A DNA stretch of 64,000 nucleotides from Mercurialis annua (taxonomy: Eukaryota; Streptophyta; Magnoliopsida; Malpighiales; Euphorbiaceae). Positions 45,122 through 56,863 of the stretch are shown piece by piece. The translations under genes were made by a program, and so were the position numbers. The first letter of the stretch is position 1. The number at the start of each line of letters is the position of its first letter. The notes beneath the pieces were generated by a model. The model searched no databases and was not told where the DNA came from. It was given only the letters and a program-made list of their open reading frames with translations. The DNA lies in contig NC_065575.1 of assembly GCF_937616625.2 (NCBI RefSeq), positions 1,929,501-1,993,500 of the forward strand. The letters run 5' to 3'.

Positions 45122-45448
45122 GATAGCGTAAAAAATCACAAACTTTACCCTGTTTTGTAAATTTAACATAAACTTTTAATTTTGGCAAATTAATTCATCA
45201 ACTTTTAATTTTTTTTACAATTTTAATACCGAGCAATTTTTCGTCAGAAAAATGTTGATGTGGACACCGGCAGTGGTTATTCCAGTGTACACATCAACAT
45301 TTTTCTCTATTTTTTGGAAGAAATTTGATCGGTACTAAAATTGTAAAAAATTAAAAGTTAGTCTATTTATTATAAAAATTAAAAGTTAGTCTATTAATTT
45401 TCAAAATTATAAAATATGCTAAAGTTTATGATTTTTTTACATTATTAA
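45122..45448. mobile_element. Fold-back MITE with ~140-bp inverted arms
   Basis: The left arm has blocks gtaaaaaatcacaaacttta, acttttaatttttttt, acaattttaataccga and aaaaatgttgatgtg; the right arm repeats these in inverted order (ctaaagtttatgattttttt at the far end). The arms nearly meet around caccggcagtggttattcc, so the whole element is one large hairpin. No target duplication was resolved. Confidence 0.7.
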
Positions 45449-46168
45449 TCCATTTTTATTATAACATTCTATTATTTGGTCAAAATTTCCATCATCCACT
45501 CACAAATATCAAAAATTAATGAAAATCAATTTATGATTATTAAGTTTTTTCTTGGCAATATAATTATTAATCTATTTAAGAAAGGGAATAGAAGGGACAC
45601 GTGGCGAAGAGGGTATGCATTGGTGGATATTCTATTCTCTAGCCGAATGTATAGTGTAAAATGGTGGTTATGTACACTTGGTTAGTGTTTAAAATGGTAT
45701 TAAGAGTAATATGAACCATCCGTTTTAAGCTTTTACATGCCAAGAAATTGCAATTTTGTGGAGATTATTTACTTAAAGCGTAACAAACTATGCTGCTTTT
45801 CTCCTCCAAATTTAACACAATAAAAATGGAATAAAAGTTTCTGCTTAAGTTTTTTATATTTAAACTAGTCAACATTAATCTTCACCAAGAGTAACTAATT
45901 TTAAAGGGTTTATTGGTTAGTGATAAATAGGTTAGAAAGGCTATAATTTCCAAATAAAACTTAAAAGAATATTTAATTTATTCCAACGATTTCTCATATT
46001 TTCGGAAATCAGGTTATATAATTTTAAAAAATACATAGAATTATAGAATGGTCTTAGTGATATTATATCTAAAGATTGAAAATTATAGTTATAATGTAAA
46101 GCCTCATTTTAATAATCATGTATATATGTGGACTCTAACTTTCAACTCGATGCATATCTTACTCAATT
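45449..46168. other. AT-rich spacer
   Basis: The 69-residue frame at 45476 has no recognisable content. A gacacgtggcg box is at 45596. Nothing else. Confidence 0.4.
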
Positions 46169-46762
46169 CAACAAACCAATGACGGATTCAAGGTAGGGCC
46201 AGGCAGTGCCTGGGCCCTACCTCAAACCCTTATTTTTAACAAAATTGTCTTAAAAAAATAAAATTTTAATACTACTAATGTTCTACCTTATAACTTAAAA
46301 CAACTAAATTTTGGCTTAATTTATTATAAAAAGTTTATATTTTTCATTTTTTTATTTCGTCTTTAAATTTCTTTTTTCTTTATTTAATCCCTATACTTTC
46401 GATGATAATTTTATATAGTCTTTTTATTTCTTTACTTAGTCCGTGTACTTTTAAAAATAATTTATTTGATATCTAACACTTCTACACTTTTATTAGTAAA
46501 AGAACTTTATAAAATAGTTTTTAAAAGTACAAGTACTAAGTAAAAAAATAAAAGCGCATGGGGACGAAATAAAAAAATGAAAAGTATATGATTCTTAGGA
46601 TAGGTTTTAAATTTATAAGGAAACTAGAACGCACATGTCTTAAATTTTTAAGAAAATTTTTTGTTGATAATTTAGCATATTTTTTATGATACTAAATTTT
46701 AATTTTTTTAATTATATTGTGCCCGCTTCAAGTTAGGGTCTGGCTTCGTCACTGCAACAAAC
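46169..46762. mobile_element. Non-autonomous hAT element with an 8-bp TSD
   Basis: The element at 46177-46754 is flanked by perfect CAACAAAC duplications (46169-46176 and 46755-46762). Its ends are imperfect inverted repeats: caatgacggattcaaggtag on the left; on the right, read inward, cagtgacgaagccag. An 8-bp duplication and CA(A/G)TG ends fit hAT. The inside has a further inverted pair around cttagtccgtgtacttttaa / aaaagtacaagtactaag, possibly a nested MITE. No transposase. Confidence 0.82.
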
Positions 46763-48275
46763 TGTATATATATATATTTAGGATAATTTATTGTTCAATT
46801 TTTTTTGTCAAAAGCTAAAACTATTGCTTATTTTTTTTTTAGAAAATGTAATGAATCAAGATAAGAAATATATTATAAAAGTTCTACAAGCTTAATTTTA
46901 AGTATCTCTCTTTGTATTTTTTTGTATGATTCAGGTTATTCTTTTCATTAAATGAATAGTTAAAGTAACATTTTTAGATAAAATTATATTACTCAATTAA
47001 TGAAATATTATCATATGAATATTTAATCAACTTGATTTAGGAAATTGGTTAAAGAATGTGCATAAATTAAGAAGTCAAATTGCACAATTAAAATGGTCGG
47101 TCTTACAATGCAAATACTATTAAGTGCTAAAATTATTGGTAATTGCGCACTTAGGATTGTTAGCCAAAGTTCAAACTAAGACAAAAATCAACACCAAGTT
47201 ATGAATTTCTATGTTTTGACAACACCACCTTATATGAAAATAGTGATTTTACCAAATCAGTCATGAGCAGAAATTTGATGCATTAACACCTTTCCGTAAT
47301 ATTTTATGGTATATAATGTTTCAAATAACTTTTGATTTGAGGGAACTTTTAAATTGATAGAGAGTATAATTTTACATTGACTGTATATATAAAATAAGAA
47401 ATATTATTGCATGCAACCGTTAAGCCATGTCATCCGTGCAACAAACTAATGACACGTCAGTCATGTGAAAAAATTAATAATAAAAAATAAAAAATAAGTA
47501 CTTTTTTTATCCCAAATACTCATCGGCTTATTATAAATACGATATGATAGAACCAATGTATATGATAAACATTCAATCAAATAAACGAAAATGAAGATAA
47601 AAGATTGATGAAAATATAATGACTTAAACCATTAATGGTTAAACATCAAATTGCATTAGTAACATTTTCCATATTCTATTGAAATCAAATACTTATAATT
47701 GATATCAAAGGACCAATTAGTTATATATATAAATATATATATAATTTCCTTAAAATTTATTTATAATAAAATTAGTTAATAGTAAATAAACAAGTACAAT
47801 TTTTAATTATAAAATTACTATTAAATCAATACTTTTTAGAATCTTCATATATATCTTAATTTCTCATTGAAAGTGATGATTATTATTATTAAAATAATAT
47901 TGAAAAATCTAAAAAATTAATGGAAATCAATAAAATAATCCAAAAACATTTTGGAATACATTATTAGTAGTAAGATGCAGATTTGGGACAGCTCAATGTT
48001 GGTTAAATTGTAAAAGACATAGAACATGTTAGCAGTTGAGTTATGATCTGTTAAACCCTTCACAGCTCATGTACTCTTTGTCAATCCAACAAAGCAACCA
48101 TTTTATTTCTCATAAGTTTTAACAATTTTCTGGAATTTATATTAATTATTATTTTTATTCCTTTCATATCCATATTTTGTATTTGCATTTGCATTTGCAT
48201 TTGCTAGCTACAACAAATGTGACGTATAAAGTAAAGTATTTGCATATGCATTGATTATGTGGGTATATATATTTT
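46763..48275. other. Spacer; R2 repeat copy and a TTTGCA hexamer run
   Basis: No gene. 47401-47560 is the second copy of dispersed family R2 (gcaaccgttaagccat, gtgcaacaaactaatgac, tcagtcatgtgaaaa, tactcatcggcttatt). 48183-48208 has four tandem TTTGCA-type hexamers. Confidence 0.55.
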
Positions 48276-48950
48276 GATAAATCCATTTTAAGGTCCTTAA
48301 ATTTTTATTTTTTAGTTCATCAAATCTTTCAACTTTTATTTAGCTTTTTCAAATCCTTAAACTCTCATTTTTTGTTCATCAGATTTCTCAACTTCTATTT
48401 TTTTCTCAGGTCCTTAAACTTTTATTTTTAGGTTCATTAGTTCCTTAAACGAAAATGCATTTAAATCGTATCTTACTACTAATAATGTATTCCAAAATAT
48501 TTTGGCTCATATGTATCCAATCTACAATTTAGGACAAATCCGCCGCTATTTAATCGGTATTTGGTCGGCTGGCCCGACCAAAATACTGACTGAACTTGGC
48601 CAAATTACCAACGGAAATTTCGTTGGTAATTTGGTGACGGTTCACTTTTTGGGTCGCTAAATGATTAGCGACCCAAAAATGTGCCGACTGTCGGCAATCC
48701 GTCGCTAATCAATATTAGCGACAGATTATAGCCAATTAGCGATGGAAATTTCCGTCGCTAATTGGCTGATTTCTTGTAGTGCAAAAAATAAATAATCAGG
48801 AACTTGTGAAAGGTAAATAGAAAATAAAAATTAAAGAACCTGATGAACCGAAAAATGAAATTTTAAGGACCCAAAGAAATCAAATAAAAATTAAAGGACC
48901 TAATAAACCAAAAATACATAGTTTAGAGACCTGAAAATAGGTTTAACCTA
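48276..48950. mobile_element. TIR element interrupted by a CACTA-type end
   Basis: The outer arms are inverted relative to each other: the left has aaggtccttaaatttttatt and ttcatcaaatc; the right, reverse-complemented, has caggtctctaaac, ggtcctttaatttttattt and ttcatcaggttc. Between them, about 48525-48781, is unrelated DNA ending ...ttcttgtagtg, i.e. CACTACAAGAAA on the minus strand, the usual CACTA terminus. That insert carries subterminal attagcgac/gtcgctaat palindromes (for example 48730-48767). The second CACTA end was not found. Confidence 0.65.
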
Positions 48951-48954
48951 TATA

Positions 48955-49434
48955 TCTATACTATATATAAAAGCACGGATGGGGGGGACAGGCAAATTTA
49001 CCGAATAATCCTTTTCAGTTTATTACTAATAAAGATTTTATAGTCATTAACTAATTAGCTATTTAATTAATTACTATTGTAATTAAAGTCCTAATTAGAA
49101 TAGATAGCTAAATTATCTCCAATTCAGTTTTAGTATATACTAATAAATAACTAAATTGTCTCCAAATTATTAAGAATACCTATCTTTTAGTTTGATTTAA
49201 CTACAAAATTAAAATACTGTATTTAGTCAATATATTATTATTTAAATTTATATCTTATTATTTTTAAAGATATTATTAATAAAATTAAGTTAATTATTTA
49301 ATTATAGTTATTATAAAATCAAAAGAAGAATAAATTCAGCATGAAAAAATATTTAATAACCAAATAAATTTACTAATATGTTTATTGATGAGTTACGTTA
49401 CGAGCCACGTGCATAGCACGTAACGCAAAACTAG
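48955..49434 (+). mobile_element. Short non-autonomous Helitron, copy B
   Basis: Starts TCTATACTATATATAAAAGC (TC at 48955) and ends CTAG (49431-49434) between host A and T. The 3' hairpin is acgtgc-ata-gcacgt at about 49406-49421. It is 480 bp long and matches copy A in its 5' half (caggcaaatttaccgaataa) and 3' end (gagttacgttacgagccac). It lies 4 bp from the end of the preceding TIR element. Confidence 0.88.
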
Positions 49435-49891
49435 TTAGTATAAGCGTATGTATATTGCCGGCTAAATGATCATGTGGGTGTCCAAACTTCACTTTTTTAT
49501 AATTTAGTGACTACTCTTTAATACTATATTTTAATTTAGTTATCAAATTTTAACTTTTTTCTATTTAATTATTAAACTTTCAATTCAGATAAAAATGTTT
49601 ACGCGGCAACCAAATTTTAATTTTCTTTCACCTGAAAATTTATTATGCATGCATAATTTTACCTAAAAACTCTCTATCGTAATAAAATTATACATATGCG
49701 ACGAATTCTAAAAATAACTAGCAAAATTCTATTGACACATGATAAAATCTAACTGTCATAGATGTAATTTGGCCAAAAAAATCTTTATTGAAATAAGATT
49801 TAAATTTAATAATAAAAACAAAACAAACTAAAGCTTAATTATTAAATGCAAAAAGATAACATTAATAATTAGATACTATCATACTAATATA

Positions 49892-50243
49892 TAGGTCAAA
49901 TGTCGTAAAAAGGCCAAACCTTTCACAAAAGTTTCACAAAAATTCTGACCTTTCAATTTTGTCGATTTTGACCAAAAACTAATTATTTGGTTTCACAAAA
50001 GTTCTGACCTTTCAATTTTGTCGATTTTGGCCGAAAATGGATTATTTGGTTTCACAAAAGTCCTGACCTTTCAATATATGTGCATGCCACGTAGGCGCCA
50101 CATAGGCAAATTGAAATTAAATTGAGAGTTGGCCATAATTGAAACCAAATAATCTGTTTTTGGCCAAAATCGACAAAATTGAAAGTTCAGGACTTTTATG
50201 AAAATTTTATGAAAAATTTGGCTTTTTTACGATATTTGGCCTA
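49892..50243. mobile_element. MITE with long TIRs and internal ~60-bp tandem repeats
   Basis: The left end taggtcaaatgtcgtaaaaa matches the right end read inward (taggccaaatatcgtaaaaa), and the arms stay similar over about 110 bp (caattttgtcgattttg, attatttggtttca). The left arm repeats tcacaaaagttctgaccttt three times. The core has gcatgccacgtaggcgcc. No target duplication seen. A probable Mutator-like MITE. Confidence 0.72.
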
Positions 50244-52855
50244 AGTTGGAAAAGGAACCGCTTTTTTCCATTTCGGCATTAAGGGTTACTTGATTAAATA
50301 AATGTTGCATATACTTCGTCTTAATCAATCTAAATTTATTTTAAAATTTATGCATTTTATTTGATTTTCTTATAACATTTTGTATTCAAGTGCTACATTA
50401 ACTATGTATTTCTTTTGTATATTTATGATTTTTTAATGAAACTTCGTCGTTCTAATTGGTGTTTGTAATAATTTCGTCCATAAGAGATTGAGGATATATG
50501 AAATGAATTGTTAAAGACTAATATGGATTGCCTTACATGTATACATTCGTTTTTATTAAAGATTAAATAAATTAAAAACTAATAGTATAAACATCTATTG
50601 ATAGATTTAGCCTACTAATTAATAGTGAACATATATATACTTTGATTTTTACATTAATAAAAAGAGATAAAACCATCCATTTTTTTATTCTTAATCTACA
50701 GAAAGTAGTTCAGAGCAGATGGTTCATACATTAATTTGGATGAGCTAAATCATTATGTATACATTACAGTCGGGAATCAAGGCGGAATCAAGAGGGTAGG
50801 GTGAGCGGCCGCCTCTCTAGATGTTTGTCATCGGTTCTTCTCTATCATTTTTATTTTAAGAATCATCGTCTCATGTTTAATTTTTTTTAGCTTTTTTAAT
50901 TTTTGGTCTCGTCTTGAATGGCATGATTGCAATATTAACGAGAGAGTGTCGTAGCTTAAGGGTTAATTCCATAAAAAAAATGAGAGTGAGATTGCTTGAC
51001 GTAAAGGGGACTATATAAATCATGTCATCCATTTTGTATAAAATTATGCAAATTTAAACATATTTCTATGGTCAATAGAGATGGTGTGATTTCCCTTTGT
51101 TAGTTTCTGTTTTCTTGCACCTTTCAACACTGACCTTATAACAAATTTTCAACTTCTCTCTATATATTCTTTAGAATATGAACACTTTGATGTTAATTAA
51201 TGATGCGACTTTAGATGTAGTTTTGAAATTTACAAAAAAAATGTATAAAAAATCTAGCCCGGTTGAATTTTTATAATTCTATTTCTATTTGAATCGTACG
51301 AGTTATGTGTATTTTTGTCATATTTGATAAAAAAAATGGGCACCAATCCGTACTCATAAATTTTATCATGTTATACGTCTCTTTTGAGCCAAATTCACTC
51401 ATTTGAATTTACTAATTTGTATTTTAAGTTTGTTTAACTAGTATGTCTAAGTTTACTCATTTTGTTTAGGGTTTTGTTTCTGTGGTAAGCTTAAGGTTAG
51501 TTTTTATTTTATTTTCATATATAAATATTCGTAAACCTTAAACTTTAAACCAAGAACAAGAGCGAACAGTTGAATTAATTAAATTGATCAATTTAGTGAA
51601 GTAAATTAGCTTTTACAATCACTGTTTTAAGATATTTGTTTTCTTCTCTAAAAAAAAGATATCTGTTTACTGGAATTCTTTTTGGATTTGAGGCTATAAT
51701 TTTGAAACTAAATACTACTATATATTAATTTCAAACTTGATTTTAGATTTTAGTGCTGAAAATTATCTTATTCATAGAGAAATATGAAGATAATTCTTCA
51801 TTTTATTTTCTCCTAATTGGTTAATATTTTTTTGATGATGATTCTAACTAATTTAGTTTAACTAATTAAAACTAATTGTACAAGTTGTGTTATTCTATTT
51901 TGTTTTTGATAATAATGAATATTTCATTAAGGAAGAAAAAGAGTACAACTTGATGAATGATTATATAAAAAAGCAGATTTAAGAAGTATAAAATAAAAAT
52001 TTCCAGCCACCAAATACTAATTTGCAGCCATCATTTCACCATTTTTAATCAATCAAACAAAGCTTTTATGCTTCAAGTTCTTAAACATCAATTACTTTGA
52101 ATTCATGTATTCGTATTCAGTTCCAATTTATTAGCATGTATGAATAGTTTTTTTCCCCAGTATTTTTGAGTAATTATCCATAGTACCATTAATTTTAATC
52201 CTAGATCCATGTTTACTGTTTAGGGTATTTTTGATTGTTTTTTTATATGTTATTTTAATTAATTATCAGTCCGAGAGACTTTTTTTATAATAATATCTCA
52301 AAGACTTAGTTACGTGTTTTTTCGTCGTTTGTGTATGTTATGTCAAAATCCAAACCCAGACGAACCAGACAAAGGTGGTGTCGTCGCCACAATGAATTTA
52401 TCGTCGTATTCTTAATTCGTCAGCTCTCCCATATTTTTCTTCTCGATTCTAAGCCTTGTTTTTCGCGTTTCTAGATTCATCCGGCCTCAAAATCGCTCAC
52501 CGTTTGAACCACTAGACATGTATTTAGTGGTAGGATATTTTTGTATGATTTTTCGGACCTTTCCCAGTCAGCGCACCTCTACCACGTCGGCAATGACTCT
52601 GTGGTGCCATGTCATTAATGGCATCATGGGCCACGATGCTAGATATCCGGCCCATCAACTTGTTTCGACATTTCTCCGTTTCATTTAGACTCTAAATTGA
52701 CCTCTGTTCATATCAGTGGACTCGTGTCAACTAGAGGAACAATTTTCTTGTTTTGATCAGATTTTGAATTTGACTATACTGACAAACAAATAGTAGACAA
52801 CCGATAGAAACTATAGAATGTGTTTTAAAAGCATCCATAACCTTATATGTATAAT
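50244..52855. other. Gene-free spacer upstream of the O-fucosyltransferase gene
   Basis: No gene seen. 50770-50830 includes aaggcggaatcaagaggg and gagcggccgcctc, like a hAT-type end. 52330-52700 is less AT-rich (gacgaaccagacaaagg, gtcatcggcaatg-like stretches) and may be old promoter or pseudogene DNA, but no frame could be supported. Confidence 0.35.
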
Positions 52856-53671
52856 GAATAAAGGACCATTTCACCCTCCTCGACTTGGCACGAAATATAT
52901 AAAAGATCCAATTTCATCAAATCAGGTCAAATAAACCCACAACTTGGCAGAACAGGATTGGTTTCACCCCTTTCCCACCCCGGCCCACTCTCATATGTGT
53001 TTGAAACACTCTCCGTTTAAAAAAAATGGTCTAAAATAATTTTTAATATTTTTAAAAAATTCAAATTAGTACTTGAAAATTTTCTTTTAAAAATAAATAA
53101 TTCACACAATTTCAAAAATTCATATACTAAATATTTTTTAAGTTTTTTTTAAGGATTTTATTGTACTTTTTACTTTTTTTTATCCATCCACCAATTGAAT
53201 GCCACCGACCTCCCGCCACTTATTTTTCCGGCCGCCATCACACATCGCCGGATTTTTCTTCTTCTTCCGATGGTAGGTCAAAGAACAGATATGATGATCT
53301 TCATAAGAACAAATTTGTTGTTCTTTAAAAGAATAGAAGAACATGTTTTTTGTTCTTCATGAAAAACATATATGCTGTTCTTCGTGAAGAACATATCGGT
53401 CGGAACAAAATTTCCGACGGTAAAAGTTGGTGTCGACAACAGTTTCTGGTGGGTGTGCGGCGGTCGAAAAGTTGGGATGCAGCAGTTTCCGATGGAAATT
53501 GACGGGCGAATTGATCCGGTTTTGCATAGTCGAATGGGGTGATATCCTAACTCTTATTGTATATTTTTTGATACGATTTGCCAAATCCTGGATTGAGTTG
53601 ATCCACTTTTACGAACTTGAACTTATATGATACTTCGTACCAAGTTCAGGGAGTGAAATGATCCTTTATTC
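52856..53671. mobile_element. TIR element directly upstream of the O-fucosyltransferase start
   Basis: The left end gaataaaggaccatttcacc and the right end read inward (gaataaaggatcatttcact) are inverted repeats that remain related for about 100 bp (cgacttggcacgaa / gaacttggtacgaa). The 816-bp element has a core of inverted GTTCTT/AAGAAC arrays with aagaacagat-type motifs (53281-53400) and ccggccgccatc. Length, arms and core resemble the MULE at 30.9 kb. The 9-bp duplication could not be confirmed because the AT-rich flanks differ. Confidence 0.72.
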
Positions 53672-53726
53672 ATATAATTAAATGAAGAGAGTATTCTCTC
53701 TTTGTCCAGCACTTTAGACAAAAGCA

Positions 53727-55786
53727 ATGAACAATCTTCACAAAAACACAGCTAAATCGAAAAAACGACCCCTTCCTTACAGATCTCCACTCTTTGTTTC
53801 ACTAATTTGTGTCTTTACACTTTCAGTTTTGTTTGTCTACTTCACTTCGTACTCCATAAAATCTCCGATCTCACAATGCAGCAGATTCACCGGAGCAACG
53901 AAATTCCTGTGGTATGCGCCGCACAGTGGGTTCAGCAATCAGTTGTCGGAGTTCAAGAATGCAATACTAATGGCAGCCATTTTGAACAGAACTTTAATTG
54001 TGCCTCCAATTCTTGATCATCATGCTGTTGCGCTTGGGAGTTGCCCTAAATTTAGGGTTTTGGGAGCTAAAGAGATTAGGGTTTCTGTTTGGAATCATGC
54101 CATTCAGCTTCTTAAGACTGGGAGGTTAGTAATTTCTTACTAACTACTAAAAGTTGTTTACTTTCTTTTGCTTGGTGAGGATATTATTGTGGGAGAGAAA
54201 ATTGAAAATTGAAAATCAAATATTTGTTTAATGCTGGATTGTGGTGTGAAAATTAGATATTTAGCTTAACCAGAAGCAATATATGTAGCACGGAAATGAA
54301 GACACCGAAACGTGGAACTGCACAAACGAATATTGTTTTATGAAAATAGATTATAAATATAGAATTTGGACTGTTTCTGGAAACGGAAAGGAAATGCCGA
54401 ACATAGGACCGGAGAAGTCAGTATGCAACATAAGGAACAACTCTTGTTGGATTCAGCGAGTATTAGTGTTGTTTACATAGAATATGTATTGAAATTTAGG
54501 GCATATGATATCATTATGCATTAATCAACCAGTCGTGAAACCATCTGACATTTTGATTTGCTTTGTACCGAGTGCTTGATGGGAATAAAATTATGCTAAA
54601 AGGATTTTGCGAATGAATTGCCTTGTTTTTTTTTTTTTATGTTTATGGAATTTTTGAACTTATGTATATGCGTGCCTTTCTCATATTAGCCTATATATCA
54701 TGCCATGGCAGGTATGTATCTATGGCTGACATCATTGATATTTCATCATTGGTTCCTTCTTCCCTTCAAGCCATAGATTTTAGGATTTTTGCATCCATAT
54801 GGTGTGGTGTGAATGAGGATTTGATATGCTCACATGATTTGAATGCCGACTCTGCTTTATTTGATAGCCTTAGACAGTGCGGATCTATATTATCTGGGTT
54901 TACTGGTAATATAGATACGTGTTTATATACTGTAGATGAAGATTGCAGAACCACAGTTTGGACTTACAAGAATAATGAAGAGGATGGAGTATTGGATTCT
55001 TTCCAACCTGATGAGCAACTCGAGAAGAAAAAGAATATTTCATATGTAAGGAGACGTAAAGACGTATACAAGGTACTTGGTTCTGGCTCTGGCTCTGAAT
55101 CTGAATCTGAATCAGCTGCTGTTTTGGCATTTGGAAGCCTTTTCACTGCACCGTACAAGGGTTCGGAGCTATATATTGATATTCATGAAGCACGGAGAGA
55201 TCAAAGGATACAATCTTTGATTGAAAAAACTCAATTTCTTCCGTTTATTCCTGAAATCTTAAATGCAGGGAAGAAGTTTGCTTTAGAGACCATAAAGGCT
55301 CCTTTTCTTTGTGCCCAGCTCAGACTGTTAGACGGTCAGTTTAAGAACCACCGGAAAACTACTTTTTTGAGGTTAAAACAAAAGTTAGAATCTTTAAAAG
55401 CGATGGATTCTCTTCCCGTTCATATATTTGTCATGACAGATCTTCCTCAAGGTAATTGGACTGGAAGTTACTTGGGGGATTTGGCAAGTGATCCAAACCA
55501 TTTTAAGTTGCACTTTCTGAGAGAAGAAGATGACTTGGTGACTCAAACAGCAAAGAAACTCGCAACTGCAGGCCATGGCTTGAGGGTTGGATCCAATCTA
55601 AGAGGTCTTGATGGAATTAGCAAGATGAATATGCATTGTTCTTATCAAAAATTCCCTGATATTCTTTTATATGTTGAGGAAAGTGTTTGTGCTTGTGCTT
55701 CGCTCGGTTTTATTGGGACTGCTGGATCAACTATTGCTGAAAGTATAGAGCTTACAAGGAAATCTAATGTATGTATAAATTCATAG
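53727..55786 (+). CDS. Plant O-fucosyltransferase family protein (GDP-fucose type)
   Basis: Two coding exons, 53727-54124 and 54712-55786, join in phase (AG|G) to give 490 aa. Residues 21-42 form one hydrophobic segment after a basic N-terminus, so a type II Golgi membrane protein is likely. The sugar-nucleotide motif appears as HSGFSNQLSEFKNAI (66-80), the central block as PFLCAQLRLLD (330-340), and the C-terminal GFIGTAGSTIAESIE (465-479) is the family's conserved end. There is a GSGSGSESESES tract at 256-267. The last codons (SNVCINS) overlap a possible GTATGT donor, so the C-terminus might be spliced differently. It may be the OFT30-type branch, from memory. The acceptor substrate is unknown. 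The start is 56 bp from a TIR element. Confidence 0.88.
54285..54445 (+). repeat. Dispersed GRAS-3'-type repeat inside the O-fucosyltransferase intron
   Basis: Blocks agcacggaaatgaagacacc, ttataaatatagaatttgg, ctgtttctggaaacgga and aacataggaccgg follow the same order as the units at 20475-21085. It sits in the 587-bp intron 54125-54711. Confidence 0.6.
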
Positions 55787-56863
55787 TCGAAATCTGACAT
55801 ATTATCTGGATGTTGTTAAGTTCAGCGTAGATACGATATGGGTTGTGTTTAATCCCAGTAATGCAAGGTCAGTTAATCTAAGCCTATTACTTGCATATTC
55901 TGCTTGTAAATGCAGTGGTATTGCTGTAACCATTATTCTTTGATGTAGCAAACTGGACATCCATAGTTCTATTAACTGATGAATATTATCCTTACAGTGC
56001 TGACTCTTGTACTCGTGTTCCCCACAATCTTTAGCTGCACAGCTGGAAACATCTCTTTCCGATACATACCTTGTTAATCTCTTTCCAGATAGGCTTTCTT
56101 TTGTCTTTATTCTCAGCACTCTTATTTTTTTCTTATCAAGCATATATGGGAATATTCATTCAGTTTTTCTTTATGATCGAAGAATAACGATTCAGTTACT
56201 GTCCATGAAATTTGTATTTGTTGCAGAAAATTTCACCACTTGCTAGCTTTTATAGTTCAAAACTTAAAATTTTGAAGGCGGTTTTTTTTTTCCAATCTAA
56301 TTATATGTTTTCTTTGAATTTTTTACTGTCATTATTTGCAAATTCTTTGGCCTGCAGTTGTTGACTCAGTTTGATATTTATTGGTCAGCATATATTTATC
56401 AATATGCAATCTTCACTCTTCTTGTATGTTTCTCCACAAAATATATACTTTTTCATGTTTTAGTTATTTGTTTTCAGTGATTATTGACTGTAGCAAGTAC
56501 GGTTTTTCCAAGAATGTTGATCACTGAATTACCATTTTATGCTGTAAACAAACTCAGCTAAATAATGCATGCATAGTATATTATATTATATTTAAGTAAT
56601 ACCATCACTAGCCTATCTGATGTCTGCATTTGCAAAAACCTTCGTGATACCGTTGACGGAACATGGACTTAGATGTGTTCTTACTTGCTAGTTTATGTTC
56701 AGAAAGCAAGATTACAGGTGATTACGTTCTGTATCATTATAAAAAAAAAAAAGCAAACGGTGTCGTTTAGAACTCAACACCCAAAAACGAGAAAAAAAAT
56801 TCAATATCCAAATAAATTACTAGAATAGCCGCCATGGTAGCTGAAAGCCTGAAACAGTAACCG
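55787..56863. other. 3' UTR/flank of the O-fucosyltransferase gene and spacer
   Basis: No further coding sequence recognised. About 56740-56860 is probably the old promoter and leader of the lumazine synthase pseudogene. Confidence 0.4.

Noticed and set aside
53357..53630. Overlapping 67- and 75-residue frames just upstream of the O-fucosyltransferase gene
   Set aside because: They lie within the TIR element and match no family; overlapping frames on both strands reflect its inverted repeats.
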